64,000 nucleotides of DNA, from contig JACDOX010000012.1 in the NCBI GenBank assembly GCA_014549065.1, positions 9,061,413-9,125,412 of the forward strand. Reading direction: 5' to 3'. The position numbers were made by a program, and so were the translations under genes. Of this stretch, positions 38,488 to 50,400 are shown piece after piece. The notes beneath the pieces are model-generated. The model worked only from the letters and a program-made list of their open reading frames with translations. It was not told the DNA's origin and ran no database searches. The stretch comes from Cardinalis cardinalis. Its lineage: Eukaryota > Chordata > Aves > Passeriformes > Cardinalidae. Position 1 is the stretch's first letter. Each line of letters begins with the position of its first letter.

Positions 38488-41400
38488 ATGGAAAGAACTA
38501 ACAATGAAAATCCTGATGATCCAGGTAGCATTGCAGGCTATTTCTGCTTTAAATTTTCTTGACTACACTCTAGCCAAAAGCCTTGTCTTTGACAATTGAG
38601 ATGGGCTGAACTACTTGTTGTTTTTCATCTATTAAAGAATTTTTGTTGCTATTGCCGTTACAAGCTCTAGGGCTGTACTGTAGTGAGCTCAGAACAGGTA
38701 TTCAGAGGAAAAAGAAAATCCACTTGTTTTTCTGAAATGTTTACGAGGTAAAAAGTTGTGGGCAGATGAGAAGGTGTTATATAGTGTGTTTTGAATACAT
38801 CACATTTGCAACAGTACTTACACGACTTATCATTGTGTTGATGTGCAGTGGTTTCACCAGAAGGAAGTGAAGGAAGAGAAGGCGATGGCCTGCGTCGCTC
38901 CTTCCGGCAGAGGAAAGCTGTTGAGCGCTACGAATCTCCCTTGGAAAGTAGGTGTGCTGGGCTACCTTGGCTGGACACCCGTGCTCACCAACCTGCTCTA
39001 TCACCCTCACTTCTCAGCTGAACTAGGGAGAGAAAATAAGATGGAAGGCAATCTGTAGGTTAAAGCAGTTNACCAAAGCAAAAGAACAAGGTTGTGCACA
39101 AACAAAGAAAAAAACCAAGGTTTTGTTTTCTACTTCCCATCAGCAAGCGATGTCTGGCCACTTCCCAGGAAGCAGGGCTTCAGCACATGTAGCAATTGCT
39201 CCAGAATGCAAGCATTTTAAAAAACANATGCTCCTCCTTCCTCCTACTTTTCTTAACTTTTATGGCTAAGCTGATGTCATACGGTATGGAAAATCCCTTT
39301 GATTAATTTGGGTCAACTACTCCAGCCNTGTCCCCTCCCAGGATCTTGCCAGCCTACTGCTTGGGAGTGGAATGNTTGGAGACAGCACTGATGCTGTGCC
39401 NGCACTGCTCAGCAGTAGCCAAAACACCAGTGTGTTATCAACACCTTTCCAGCTACCAAGGCACAGCACAGCACCAGAGGGGAAAATTAACTCTATCCCA
39501 GCCAGACCCATTACAGCATGTTGTACAATACAATATATCATACAGTTTCTCTTGAGAGCTAATTTCTTGTATGAAAGTGAGGGGTTGTTGATTTAGGTGT
39601 TCTTTTTATTTTTAAATGAAAATACACGCACACAACTTCTGTTTATATTTCTTACTTCATTCTGCCAGTAAATTTTATTGAATGCATGTATCCTGTGTGC
39701 ATTCTATTTTTTTTCTTGCAATTTGGCATCCTTATTGTTGCTTTTCAGTTTAAAAAGTTACCTATCTATGCTTAAAATAATAACAATTAGAGATTTAATA
39801 GTCTTACTCTTGTGGTTCTCAATTTTTCTTAAAAATCAGGTGTGTTTCTTTTTATTTCTATTGTGCACTGATTAAACCACCCAACATCCCTTCACTGAAA
39901 CTTTCCCTGAACTTAGAGATGGATAATACATGTCCCATTTTCTGCCTTTGACTATCCTGGTTTCTCTAAAACTTGTTTGCAACAAATTCTAAATTCTTTG
40001 CTTTCAACAGATCTAAGAAAACGTAACCTAAGCTCCTCCAACTATACTCCACCTGTCAAAGAGAGAGACTCAAGCAAAAAACCTAAAAGGTTGGTGTATG
40101 GCTTATGATAGTTCTCCTTTATAAGACTGCTGTTGATAAGTGCTGATATGTGTTGTGCTGTTCATATGACTGAATAATGCTTCCAAGGTTTTTTGGACTG
40201 GTGATAATTAGAGATTAATGTAATTGCAGATTACTACTGTGGTAGTCTAAGGGTATAAAGAAAATATACACTGCATGGGAGGCCATCCTTTTCACTAGTC
40301 CTTAGATTTATTAGAAAATGCTGTATTTTTGGTCACTAATAAGGTGGTGATGAGAGTTGTGGCTAAGATTGTGTAACTGAAATTTCATTTTTCTGGAATG
40401 GAAACCATAATGTCCCTCTGAAAATCTTAGACTTGAAGAGTGCACAAATTAAGATTTAAGACTTAATCTTGAAGGGTACAATTTATTAAAAATGAAGACA
40501 ACTTACAAGGAGAGCCTGTATGGAAGTTTAAGTGGATTTTTTATTCAATCACTCAAGAGAGTTCACATTTCTTCATAAAACTATCCTTAAACAAGAAAAA
40601 TGCCTAATGAAATTCTAAATTATAAGTTGCAATACTCATATTTGTAAGTGCTAAGAGTTGTTAAAATAATTAACTCAGTTTGAAGTTCTTTATTTAGTCA
40701 TGGCCATTAAACATAAAATTGCTGGAATGAATAATATTTAGGAAGTTTATGCTCATTTATAAAGTCTTTTGGATTCGCTTGCTATCATTAGAAAATCAAA
40801 AATTATCTAACTGCATCATAAATTAGAAAGCACTTTCTTCTTTCTCCTTAACTTAAATAGGTCTCCTTCAGCCAACTCTCAGAAAGATGAGCTCCGAATA
40901 AAGGGACCTCCAAATGATCACACGAAAATGGAAGCAACTCGGAAAGGCAACTTAAATGAAGTTCACAAGGATCACTTGAAAATTGGAGCAAGCCTGGCTG
41001 GTGTGGAGCAAAGGCAAATAGATGGTTCAGTAAGTATTTTTACCTCATGGTGTCAGTGGGACATTTGCAGTATTTAGGGAAGCTTCCAGTAATGGGCTCT
41101 CTGCAGCTCCTTTGACTTACAGTTTTCTCTCAAGCAATCTCAAATTCCCACTAATGTTTTCTTTGTGCTGACATCCAATTTGTGATGGAACCTTGTAGAT
41201 ATAGCAGCTTTGTTTAACACGTGTTCTGTTGACTTCATCTTTAGGCACAATTTCATGGTGTGGGTGGTCTCTCTGACCACATTTCAGCTTTAAAAGAGAT
41301 GGTCATTTTGCCGTTGCTTTATCCTGACGTCTTTGAGATACTGAAATTTAAACCTCCAAGGTAAAAGGCACCATTTAAAACTGTAAGTCCTTAACTCAGT

Positions 41401-44400
41401 TATTTTCAGGAGAATATCCAGCTGAGGTATCAACATGTTTCCATGCTTCAAAATTTTCCGCAGTGTTTATGATTCTTTTCAGCACTAATAAAGTAATTAA
41501 AAAAAAGGATAGAATATAGCATGTATGTATGTTCAGAGATTTACTGTGTCAAAACTAGTCCTTAAAAAGTGGAGTTGGAGACTTTTTTCTTTAGAGTCTG
41601 GCATGCAAGTGGACTCGATCAGTTTGTGAGTAGGACAACTCTTTTTTTTCTCAGGTATTTTCAGGTATTAGTTTTACAATTGACAGGACTTGCAACTAGG
41701 ACTTTGCAGTGTTTTTTATGTTTGGGCTAAAATAAGGATCTGTCCCTATTGTCTTATTGCAAAGCTCCCATACCTTCTCGGTGATTTCTCATGTGCAGCT
41801 CCTCACAGCACTGACTCTGTCTTCACACCACAGCCAACAAACTGCAGCTCCCCTCACAGCACAAGCCACAAACTCCAACATCTCCTCACCCAGCTAACCC
41901 ACTCTTTTGTGGCACTCACTTCTTATTGGACACAGCTGTGGCCTGTTCCTCCTCTTTCGTGATGAGTACAGCTGCAACTCCTCAGGTGTNAGACTACATT
42001 CTGCACTATTTTCTTACATTCTATCCCTCCACAATTCCCCTTTTCTTTTAATTACAAAGTTGCAACATCTCTGGAAAGATATGTTTGAGTAAATTGATAT
42101 TATAACATATTCACATATCTCACTTAGGACTAACTGTATACAAATGTTCAGGCAACACATCACTAGGTACATATGTTTCTAAGTTCTGATTTAGTTTTGC
42201 TTTTCACAGTCTACAACATCAACCTAAGGCTTTTCATAAACTAATGTTGTGTTTACTATCTTTTGCAGAGCCCTTTGCAAAAGACAGTAAACCCAGTACA
42301 ATCATCTTTTGTGTAATTTCCACTTACCTTTGCAATGNATCTTTGTGCTGACCTTGATTCATTACTCAAACTCACATTACATATTATCAGAAACTCTTAT
42401 ACTTACACTTCTAGAATATTGACAATATCAATAGCTGTACAATTTCATAAGGCAACTCACAAGAATAAGCTAAAGGCTATATATGAGGATAATAACAAAC
42501 CAACAGTTAGATAATTTTATCAATAGCTAAACAACTTGAACAACATCAATCCAGTACCTGTCAAGTGTACTTATGCTTATGGAATATAAACTTTTACACT
42601 TGTGCCTAATCAAAGATTAATAGTTTCAATTCACAAACAAAATGCACATGTTTCCTCAGCAAACAAATACACTATACTGAATGATAGAACTACTCTGTCC
42701 CCAGCTCCAACTGCTGTTTTAATAATTCTCTTCTTCCTTTTACAGTTTTTTGTTGTATTAGTTGGTCACAGCAAGCCTCTCTTGCCCTGCTCTGTTTTCC
42801 GTGTAGATGAAACAATCTGTTCTTCACTTGATATGTTAGTTCCCATTGTGTCCCCAGTGGCTCACCTGTGCTCCAGGTGTCAAAATCTGTCACATCCAGA
42901 CCAGGGTCCCCTGCTGCTCTCAGTGCTGTGCTGGGCTCCATCTCTGGCTGCACCTCACCCTACAGCCCATCCCCANTCACATCGGGCTACTGTAGAGATG
43001 GCCATTATACAGTTTTAGAGGGCTTTTCTTACATGTTGTCAGTGCAGCTCTGATTCTGCCTCCCAGAGCTCTATGTTGCTTTTGTTCCAGTGCTCATGTA
43101 GCAGCAACTTAGCAAACCCCTCCCTGTGCTCCTCGGGGGTCATGCTANTGCTGAGGCACTGGCTGCTGCTGTGGCCATGCCATTTGCCAGTTCTGTTCTG
43201 ACACTCCTGTGTCCTGCTGCACGCTCTGCCATTCAGGGAGAATCCAGCACCATCCTGGGTCCTGTCTGGACTGCAGGCATACCTTAGCAGAGGGCATGGG
43301 GCTTACTCCAATGCACCAAACAAGCAAAGTGTGTAGCATCTGCTCCTCATATCTAACACTCTTCTTCTTAGGGGTGGTATCTCATACATTGTCCAGACTT
43401 CTAGGCTCCCAGGTCTGCCTGGCTATGGCTCATCTAGATTTTTAGGCTCTCGGTCTGCCTGACTCCACCATCTTATTTCTCTTAGGTCTGCAGTCATCTT
43501 CCTGAATCATCTTGGAATCACATTGTTTAATATTTAAATCATTTTCACAAACCACCACAGGATCGCNTCCTTACTGCTCTCTCTCTACAGTTCTCTACCT
43601 GAATCACCACAGGATCATGTCAGAATCACATCAGGCTCACCAATTGTTGTCATCTTATTGCAAAGCTCCCATACCTTCTCAGTGATTTCTCATGTGCAGC
43701 TCCTCACAGCACTGACTCCTCCTTCTTCACAGCACAACCAACTCCAACATCTCCTCACCCAGCCAACCCACTCTTTCGTAGCACTCATCTTCTTATTGGA
43801 CACAGCTGTGGCCTATTAAGGACAGGCCTGTTCCTAATCTTTGGTGATTAGTGCAGCTGCAACTCCTCAGGTGTGAGACTACCTTCTGCACTATTTTCTT
43901 ACATTATATCCCTCCACATCCCCTTCTTACACAGCTAAGTGAGTTCTNTGTTATGAAATGAAATTATTGGAGATTCATTGGCTTTATACATTCTCGGTCA
44001 TGGTATGTTGAATAGGACTTCAAATTATTTGCTTCCAGTGAATTTAAAAGTATTGCAAACAAAAGAAAACTCTGTGTTTTGCTTCTTTATTCATTGAAAT
44101 TTTGAAGCAGCAGTGCATTGACTTTTCTAGTTGATGGAAATACAGAATACCTTCCCATTTTTAGACTACTTCCTCTTCCTTAATCACCAGCAAAGGAAGA
44201 CCAAATCCAGTAACTCAAAGCTTTTTAAGGGAGAATGAAATGCTTTGCTCTCAAATAGTGACTTTTGTAATTCTTTGAAAACAAAAATGAATATGCAGTT
44301 TATCACTGAAAAAATGAACTGATGATTCCTAAGATAGCTCAATCTCAGATTCTGCATTGGAAATTTGCTCTTGTTTTGCTTCACTCTACTGCAACCATCT

Positions 44401-47400
44401 CTGTTGGTTTGTCAGAACTGGGATGCTACTATCTTTTTGTACATCTGCATTATTCTCTTTATTAATTTTGTTTCCTTTGTCTCACAGAATTGTGTAGGAA
44501 CACTTTTGACTTTTCTCACACTTCAGCTGTTACTAAAATATCCATGAAGTGTTCAGCCTAGGAGTGCAGAGTTGTGTATTTTAGGGATAGGGGTTGAAAT
44601 AAATACTTTTCCATTACATTTTTTCTTATGTGAATTAAAAAAAAAATTCTTTCTTTTAAATTGTAGAGGCTGTTTATTCTATGGTCCACCAGGGACTGGA
44701 AAGACCCTGGTTGCTCGTGCACTTGCTAATGAATGTAGCAGAGGTGACAGGAAAGTAACCTTTTTTATGAGAAGTGCTGCTGACTGCATGAGTAAATGGG
44801 TAGGAGAATCTGAACGACAGCTGCGTTTAGTGTTTGAGCAGGTAAGGTTGAAACATGCCATGTGTTCTGTTGGAATTGTAACTAACTTTTTGTGGTCAAG
44901 AACTCGCTCTTTTTCATGTTTTGTAATCTTCCACTGAAATGGGATTACCAGCGTTCCCTTTCTCAGTGGAGTCTCTTGAAATGTATTGAAAAGATTAGTA
45001 AAGCAAACAAGAAAATCACCACCACCACCCTCAAAAAACCCTTCACCATACACACAACTCAGTTACAAAAATGGTCTCAAGAAGCAAGAGATGGTAGCTT
45101 TAGGTGACAANGAAACAGATGCACATGTTCATTTAAATTAGTAATGGAAGGTCACTTCCAGAAACTTTGAGTCCTGTCTGTTCTCATGGTTGCCAAATAG
45201 CAGTAAAAAAATCTGGTATGATTTGTTTCCTGTCACCCAGTCTCAGTGGGTTGACAGGCTACTGTTTTTTGTTGACAAGCTGCTGTTTCACATTACGTTA
45301 ATTAATAGAGATCCCTGATAAAAAAAATCTAGTTCCAGTGCCTTTCCAACCATAATGTCTTTCTTCACTTTCAAGTAGTACTGTTTTCCTGATGTCCGTG
45401 TTCTGTCTTTCTTCTCTTTTAAGTAGTACTGTTTTCCTGATGTCTGTGTTCCTGTGTTTTCTTTGTAGGCCTACCAGATGCGACCTTCAATTATTTTCTT
45501 TGATGAGATCGATGCTCTTGCTCCTGTACGGTCCAGCAAACAAGATCAGGTTCACAGGTAGGACATGTCTGATCTTTGTGAAAAGAAGACCACAACCTAT
45601 TTATCTTGATGTGACACCTTCATTTAACCCAAAAACTAGTAATTCAGTGTTAGTGAATTTCAGATGATTTTTAAACAATAAATGGAAACAATTCACTAAG
45701 CTTGATATCAGTACAAGGTCTGTGTTACCTGACCTGTATTTTGCTGTATTAAAATCTTTCACTGATCAGTATCTTGTCAATAAAAACATGTCCTTTTTGA
45801 ATGATCACTGGAGAAGGTTATGTGGGACTGAAGAAAATTTACTAAACCAGTGAATGAAAATTATGTTTTTCTGTTAGCTCTGTTGTGGGGACACTTCTGA
45901 CACTCATGGATGGCTTAGCCAACAGAGGAGAGGTTGTGGTAATAGGAGCCACCAACAGACTGGATTCCATAGATCCTGCCTTACGAAGACCTGGGCGCTT
46001 TGAACGAGAATTCCGCTTCAACTTGCCAAACAAAGAGGTCAGAACTTCAAGTCAGTCTGATGTGACAAAGTCCATCTTTGTACCAACCCCCTGTAACAAG
46101 GCAGTGTCGTGGAGAAGTGCAAGTCTCCATCAGTAGTGTATAGCTTGGACACAAGAGGGATATCTGGAGACTTTCCACTGTACTGTGAAGGGCAAACCTG
46201 GTACTGAATATATATAGGAATAAGATGATGTCAACAAGTAGTTGCTTCTCTCTTGGACAAAGATATGAAGAACCCTGCACAGGTGCAGCACTTTGAGTTC
46301 AGTGGCAATAGCTGAGCAGTGAAGAAGTTTGTTTTATAGCAACAAAAATATTGGGATGGGGATGTTTGGGAGAGAGATGGTGTACAAAACTAACTCTGGT
46401 TTGTGGTTTTTTTCTCTGACTATTACTGCTATTTCTTGGCAATTTTTGGAGAAAAGATAAAAGGCTTAATTGGATTGAAGGCTAGTAAAAGTGCATGAAA
46501 CACTGCATTTAGCACAAACCTTTGTATACAGTATTTATGTGCTTTCAGGAACAAGAGACAAGGTGCCATGAAACAGATCTAATACACAATTCCCTGCTGT
46601 GGAAGAATTCTAGAAGTGTGCCATAATTAATCTGTGTACCAGAAGATACTTCACTGAAAGTCTTGCTAGGATCAGAGATGATAATGGGCCATGTTTGACA
46701 TTTTCTGGATGAGTGACTGTAGTCTGAGTCATAGTTTTTGTTCTTGGTAGCAACTGTAGCAATTTTAAATAGGACTGTTTTCTTTGAATCAACTGGCAGA
46801 AAAGCAAATTTGATGAACTACTGAAACCTCACGGTGAAATTTTGCTAAATTTGAGAGAATTTTCTTTGATGCAGAATGTCCACTTGCAGATGAGGCTTTT
46901 ACTACAATTTGTTCTTCCAAACCATTAGGTCTCATGCTTATAAAACTCACCTTTTATGGAAGATGCACCTGCCTCTTATCTCCTACAAGAGTTTGATGTA
47001 AGAATTCAGGAATGATTAAATTTCCTGCTTGAAGAAGCAGCGAATGTATTAATAACTGATGTTACAAATACTTAGAAGTTTAGCAGACAAGAAAAGTATT
47101 TGTACAAGTGTGAGAGGTTTGGGGGTTTTGTGTTGTGGTTGTTTTCTTAAGAGAAAACTTAAGGTAAAATAAAATGCAACTATTTTGTTTCTAGGCAAGA
47201 TTAGAAATTTTCAAAATTCACACACGAGACTGGACCCTGAAGCCATCAGACAACTTACTTGAAGACCTGGCTGAGAAATGTGTTGGTGAGTTTGAAAGCA
47301 GTGTGGGTCCTTTTCCCCTGGGCAGCGTTCAACACAGCCCCCAGCCTGTATTGCTGCATGGGGCCGTGACAGAAGTGCAGGAGCTGGCACCTGGCTTTGC

Positions 47401-50400
47401 TGAACCTCGTACTCATTAATCCAGCCTGTCCAGATCCCCCTGCAGAGCCTTCCTTCTCTCCAGAAGATCAACACTCCCACCCAGCGTAGTGTTGTCCACA
47501 ATCTTACTGAGGGTGTACTCAATCCCCTCATCCACATCATTGATAAAGATATTAAAAAGGACTGGACTCGGTCCTGAGCCTTGGAGAGCACCACTAGTGA
47601 ACCCTCTGCCAACTGGATGTGGCATCATTCACCAACACTCCTGGCTGGGCCATCCAGGCAGTTTTTAACCTATATAACACAAATGTATGTTGATGTAACA
47701 TTTGGTTCTTGCTTTGTTTGTCAGGATTCTGTGGTGCTGATATTAAAGCCTTATGTGTTGAAGCTGGGCTCTGTGCTTTGCGCCGCCGCTATCCGCAGAT
47801 ACATGAAAGTGACAAAAGACTGAAGATAGATGCCAGGTCAATTAAAGTAACAGCAAAGGATTTTGCCATGGCCATGCAGAAGATTGTTCCAGCATCACAG
47901 AGAGCTGGGGCTTCACCTGGGAGAGCACTACCGTCTATTTCAAAGCCGCTGTTAGAAAACACCCTGGAAAGAATTTTACAAGCCTTGCAGAGACCATTTC
48001 CCCATGCAAAGCTTGCACTGAAGACTCAAGGTATTACAGTAACATCTAATTGCTGTACTGTGCATGTGCAAAGTGGGAGCTGTGTGTCAGTGGAGAACTG
48101 TGAGTTCTCTACTGGAGCCCTCTATTACTGACAGTAGCTCACATCCCATCATAATGTCAGAGATGGATCTAAGGTTTCACATATGAGGCACTTCTTTCCA
48201 AATTGTAGCATCATAGAATGATTTGCATTGGAGGGTCCTTAAAGGTAATCTAGTTCCAACCCCCCTGCCTTGGACAAGGACAACTTCCACTAGAGCAGGT
48301 TGCTCAGAGCTCCATCCAGCCTGGCTTTGAACACTTCCAAGAACTGGGCATCTATAACTTCTCTGGGCAACCTGTTTCAATGCCTCACCACTCTCAGAGT
48401 AAAGATTTTTTTGCGATTATCCAATCTGAACTATCTATCTTTCAGTCTGAATCCATTTCCTCTTGTCCTTCCACCACATGCTCTTGTAAGGAGTCCTTCA
48501 TCTTTCCTGTAGGTTTTCTTCAGGTACTGGAAATCCTAAAGTAGGTCAACCTGAAGCTTTGTCTTTTCCAGGTTAAACAAACCCAATTTTCTCAGCCTTT
48601 CCTCATAGGAAGGGTGCTCCATCGCTTTCATTATCTTGGTGGCCCTCCTGTGGACTCTCTCCAACAGGTCAATGTCCTTTCTGGGCTGGGACCCCAGAGC
48701 TGATGCAGCCCTGCAGGTGGGGTCTCACCAGAGAAGAGCAGAGGGCAGAATCCCCTCCCTTGGCCTGCTGCCCATGCAGTTTTGGATGGAGCCAAGGACA
48801 CAGTTGCCTTTCTGGGGTTGCAAGAGCACATTTCTGGGTCACATCCAGCCTCTCAGCCACCAGCAGCCCTAAGTCATTCTTGGCAGGGCTGCTCTTGATC
48901 TATACATCCCCAGCTTCTGTTGATACTGGGAATTGCCCTGATTCAGGTGCAGCACATTGAACTTGGACCTGTTGAACCTCATGAGATTCCCATTGTTGCA
49001 GTTCTTGAGCTTGTCCAGGTCCCTCTGTATGACGTCCCATCCTTCAGGTGTGTCAACTGCATCGCTCAGCCTAGTGTCATCTGTAAATTTACTGAGGTTA
49101 CACTCAATTCCCTTATCTATGTCATTAATGAAGATATTAAATAACACTAGTCCCAGTAGGCACCCCTGAGGGACACCACTTGTCATTGATGTCCACTGGA
49201 ACTCTGAGCAATTGATTGCTACCTTCTGGATGTGACCATCCAACCACTTTCTTATCCGTTTAGTAGTCCACTCATCACTTATCCATCTGTCTCCAATTTA
49301 AAGAGAAGGACACTGTGGGGGATGATGTCAAAAACTTTACAGAAGTACAGATGAATGATGTCTAACCCTTCCTTTGTCCACTGATACAATCAATAATTAT
49401 TACAAATACAGTAAATAAATGCTTAAATGAGGGGAAAAGGGTTTTTCTGGTATCTAACAACTACAGAAATTGNTCTTGATCATCTTCATTCTAAGGAAAA
49501 AACCTCCCAAGTGTTTGTCCATAGAGAGATAATACCTGATGCAAATCATGGGACAGCTTTGCATAAGCTTGTGCAAAGCCCTTAGATCTGTGGTAGGGTG
49601 TACCCTTCAGATAATAGCATTCAAATAACAAAATTCAAGAGAAATGTTTTCCGGCGCTGTTTTCAAAGGTGCATTAAAGCAAGAGCGAAATATGAACTAT
49701 TCAGTAAAGATAACAAATATCTCTTGTCTTTAATACTATTTTAGGGAATTGTGNGATTGACAGTGATGATGACAACTCACCATCAGTCTCTGAAAAGAAG
49801 CCTGANAGCAAAAGGGCAGAATTCCGCACTTTGAGCGGGTACATGTTTGTCCTCTTTATGGTGACATTTTTGAGATGGCTGCATCTGTAAAATGTTATGT
49901 AAATATTTGAGGGCTGCTAGATGAAGGAGTTAAGAGTATGTGGGGGGAGTGATTAATATTTGCAAGAATTCAACTGTGAAGATCCAGCTGGGTACTAGAT
50001 CTAACTGTTCTGACTACAATGCCCTAACTCATGAAACTGATCAGCCCAGCCTTCTTTTACTAAGTCAAACTGGTTCACAGACCATTAAAACAAGCTGGTT
50101 TAATCCATAGTATTCCTTCAAAGACTCAAGACTCAAAAAATGCTCATTCTGTCATTTTAGCTTAAAAAACCTCTATGGATTTATGTAGCCATCTTTTACC
50201 CTTCCAAGATGGTTGAATCAGTAGCAAATTATGTATCAGAAGAAAAATCAACTGGTTTGTTAAATCACTGGGAGAAAAATTTAAATGATGCCTCAATTTT
50301 TTACCTTTACCCTACTGATTTTTTGTTATCTTTTGACATTTTAATTGTCGAAGTCACGTAGTCCAATAGTTTTAAAAATAGACTGTTGTCAGATATTTTT

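Larger units (their letters stand above)
41741..43918 (-). mobile_element. internally deleted endogenous retrovirus, minus orientation
   Basis: Two related LTRs (41741-42033 and 43646-43918) flank about 1.6 kb. Read on the minus strand, each LTR begins TGTGGAGGGATA. A tRNA-Trp-like primer site follows the 5' LTR (43643-43625), 16 of 19 bases matching. A purine-rich tract (42050-42034) precedes the 3' LTR. The interior has only short broken frames, far too short for gag-pol-env, so it is a defective copy. I found no clear target duplication, so the outer borders are approximate. Confidence 0.85.
41361..44666 (+). other. ATAD2-like intron holding an antisense ERV
   Basis: A 3.3-kb intron between the lead-in exon and the Walker A exon. 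About two thirds of it is the minus-orientation endogenous retrovirus 41741-43918. I saw nothing else recognisable. Confidence 0.8.
41245..48030 (+). other. catalytic AAA (D1) exon block of the ATAD2-like gene
   Basis: Six exons encode residues about 129-440. They run from the FHGVGGLSDHI lead-in through Walker A (exon 44667-44841), Walker B (45469-45557), and sensor and arginine-finger residues in ALRRPGRFEREF (45878-46037). The helical lid follows, with FCGADIKALC and CALRRRYPQI (47725-48030). Every catalytic element expected of an active ATPase is present, so this module should bind and hydrolyse ATP. Confidence 0.93.

Noticed and set aside
48869..49243. 124-codon minus-strand reverse-transcriptase frame as a gene
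   Set aside because: It is part of a truncated CR1 LINE with a broken overall frame.
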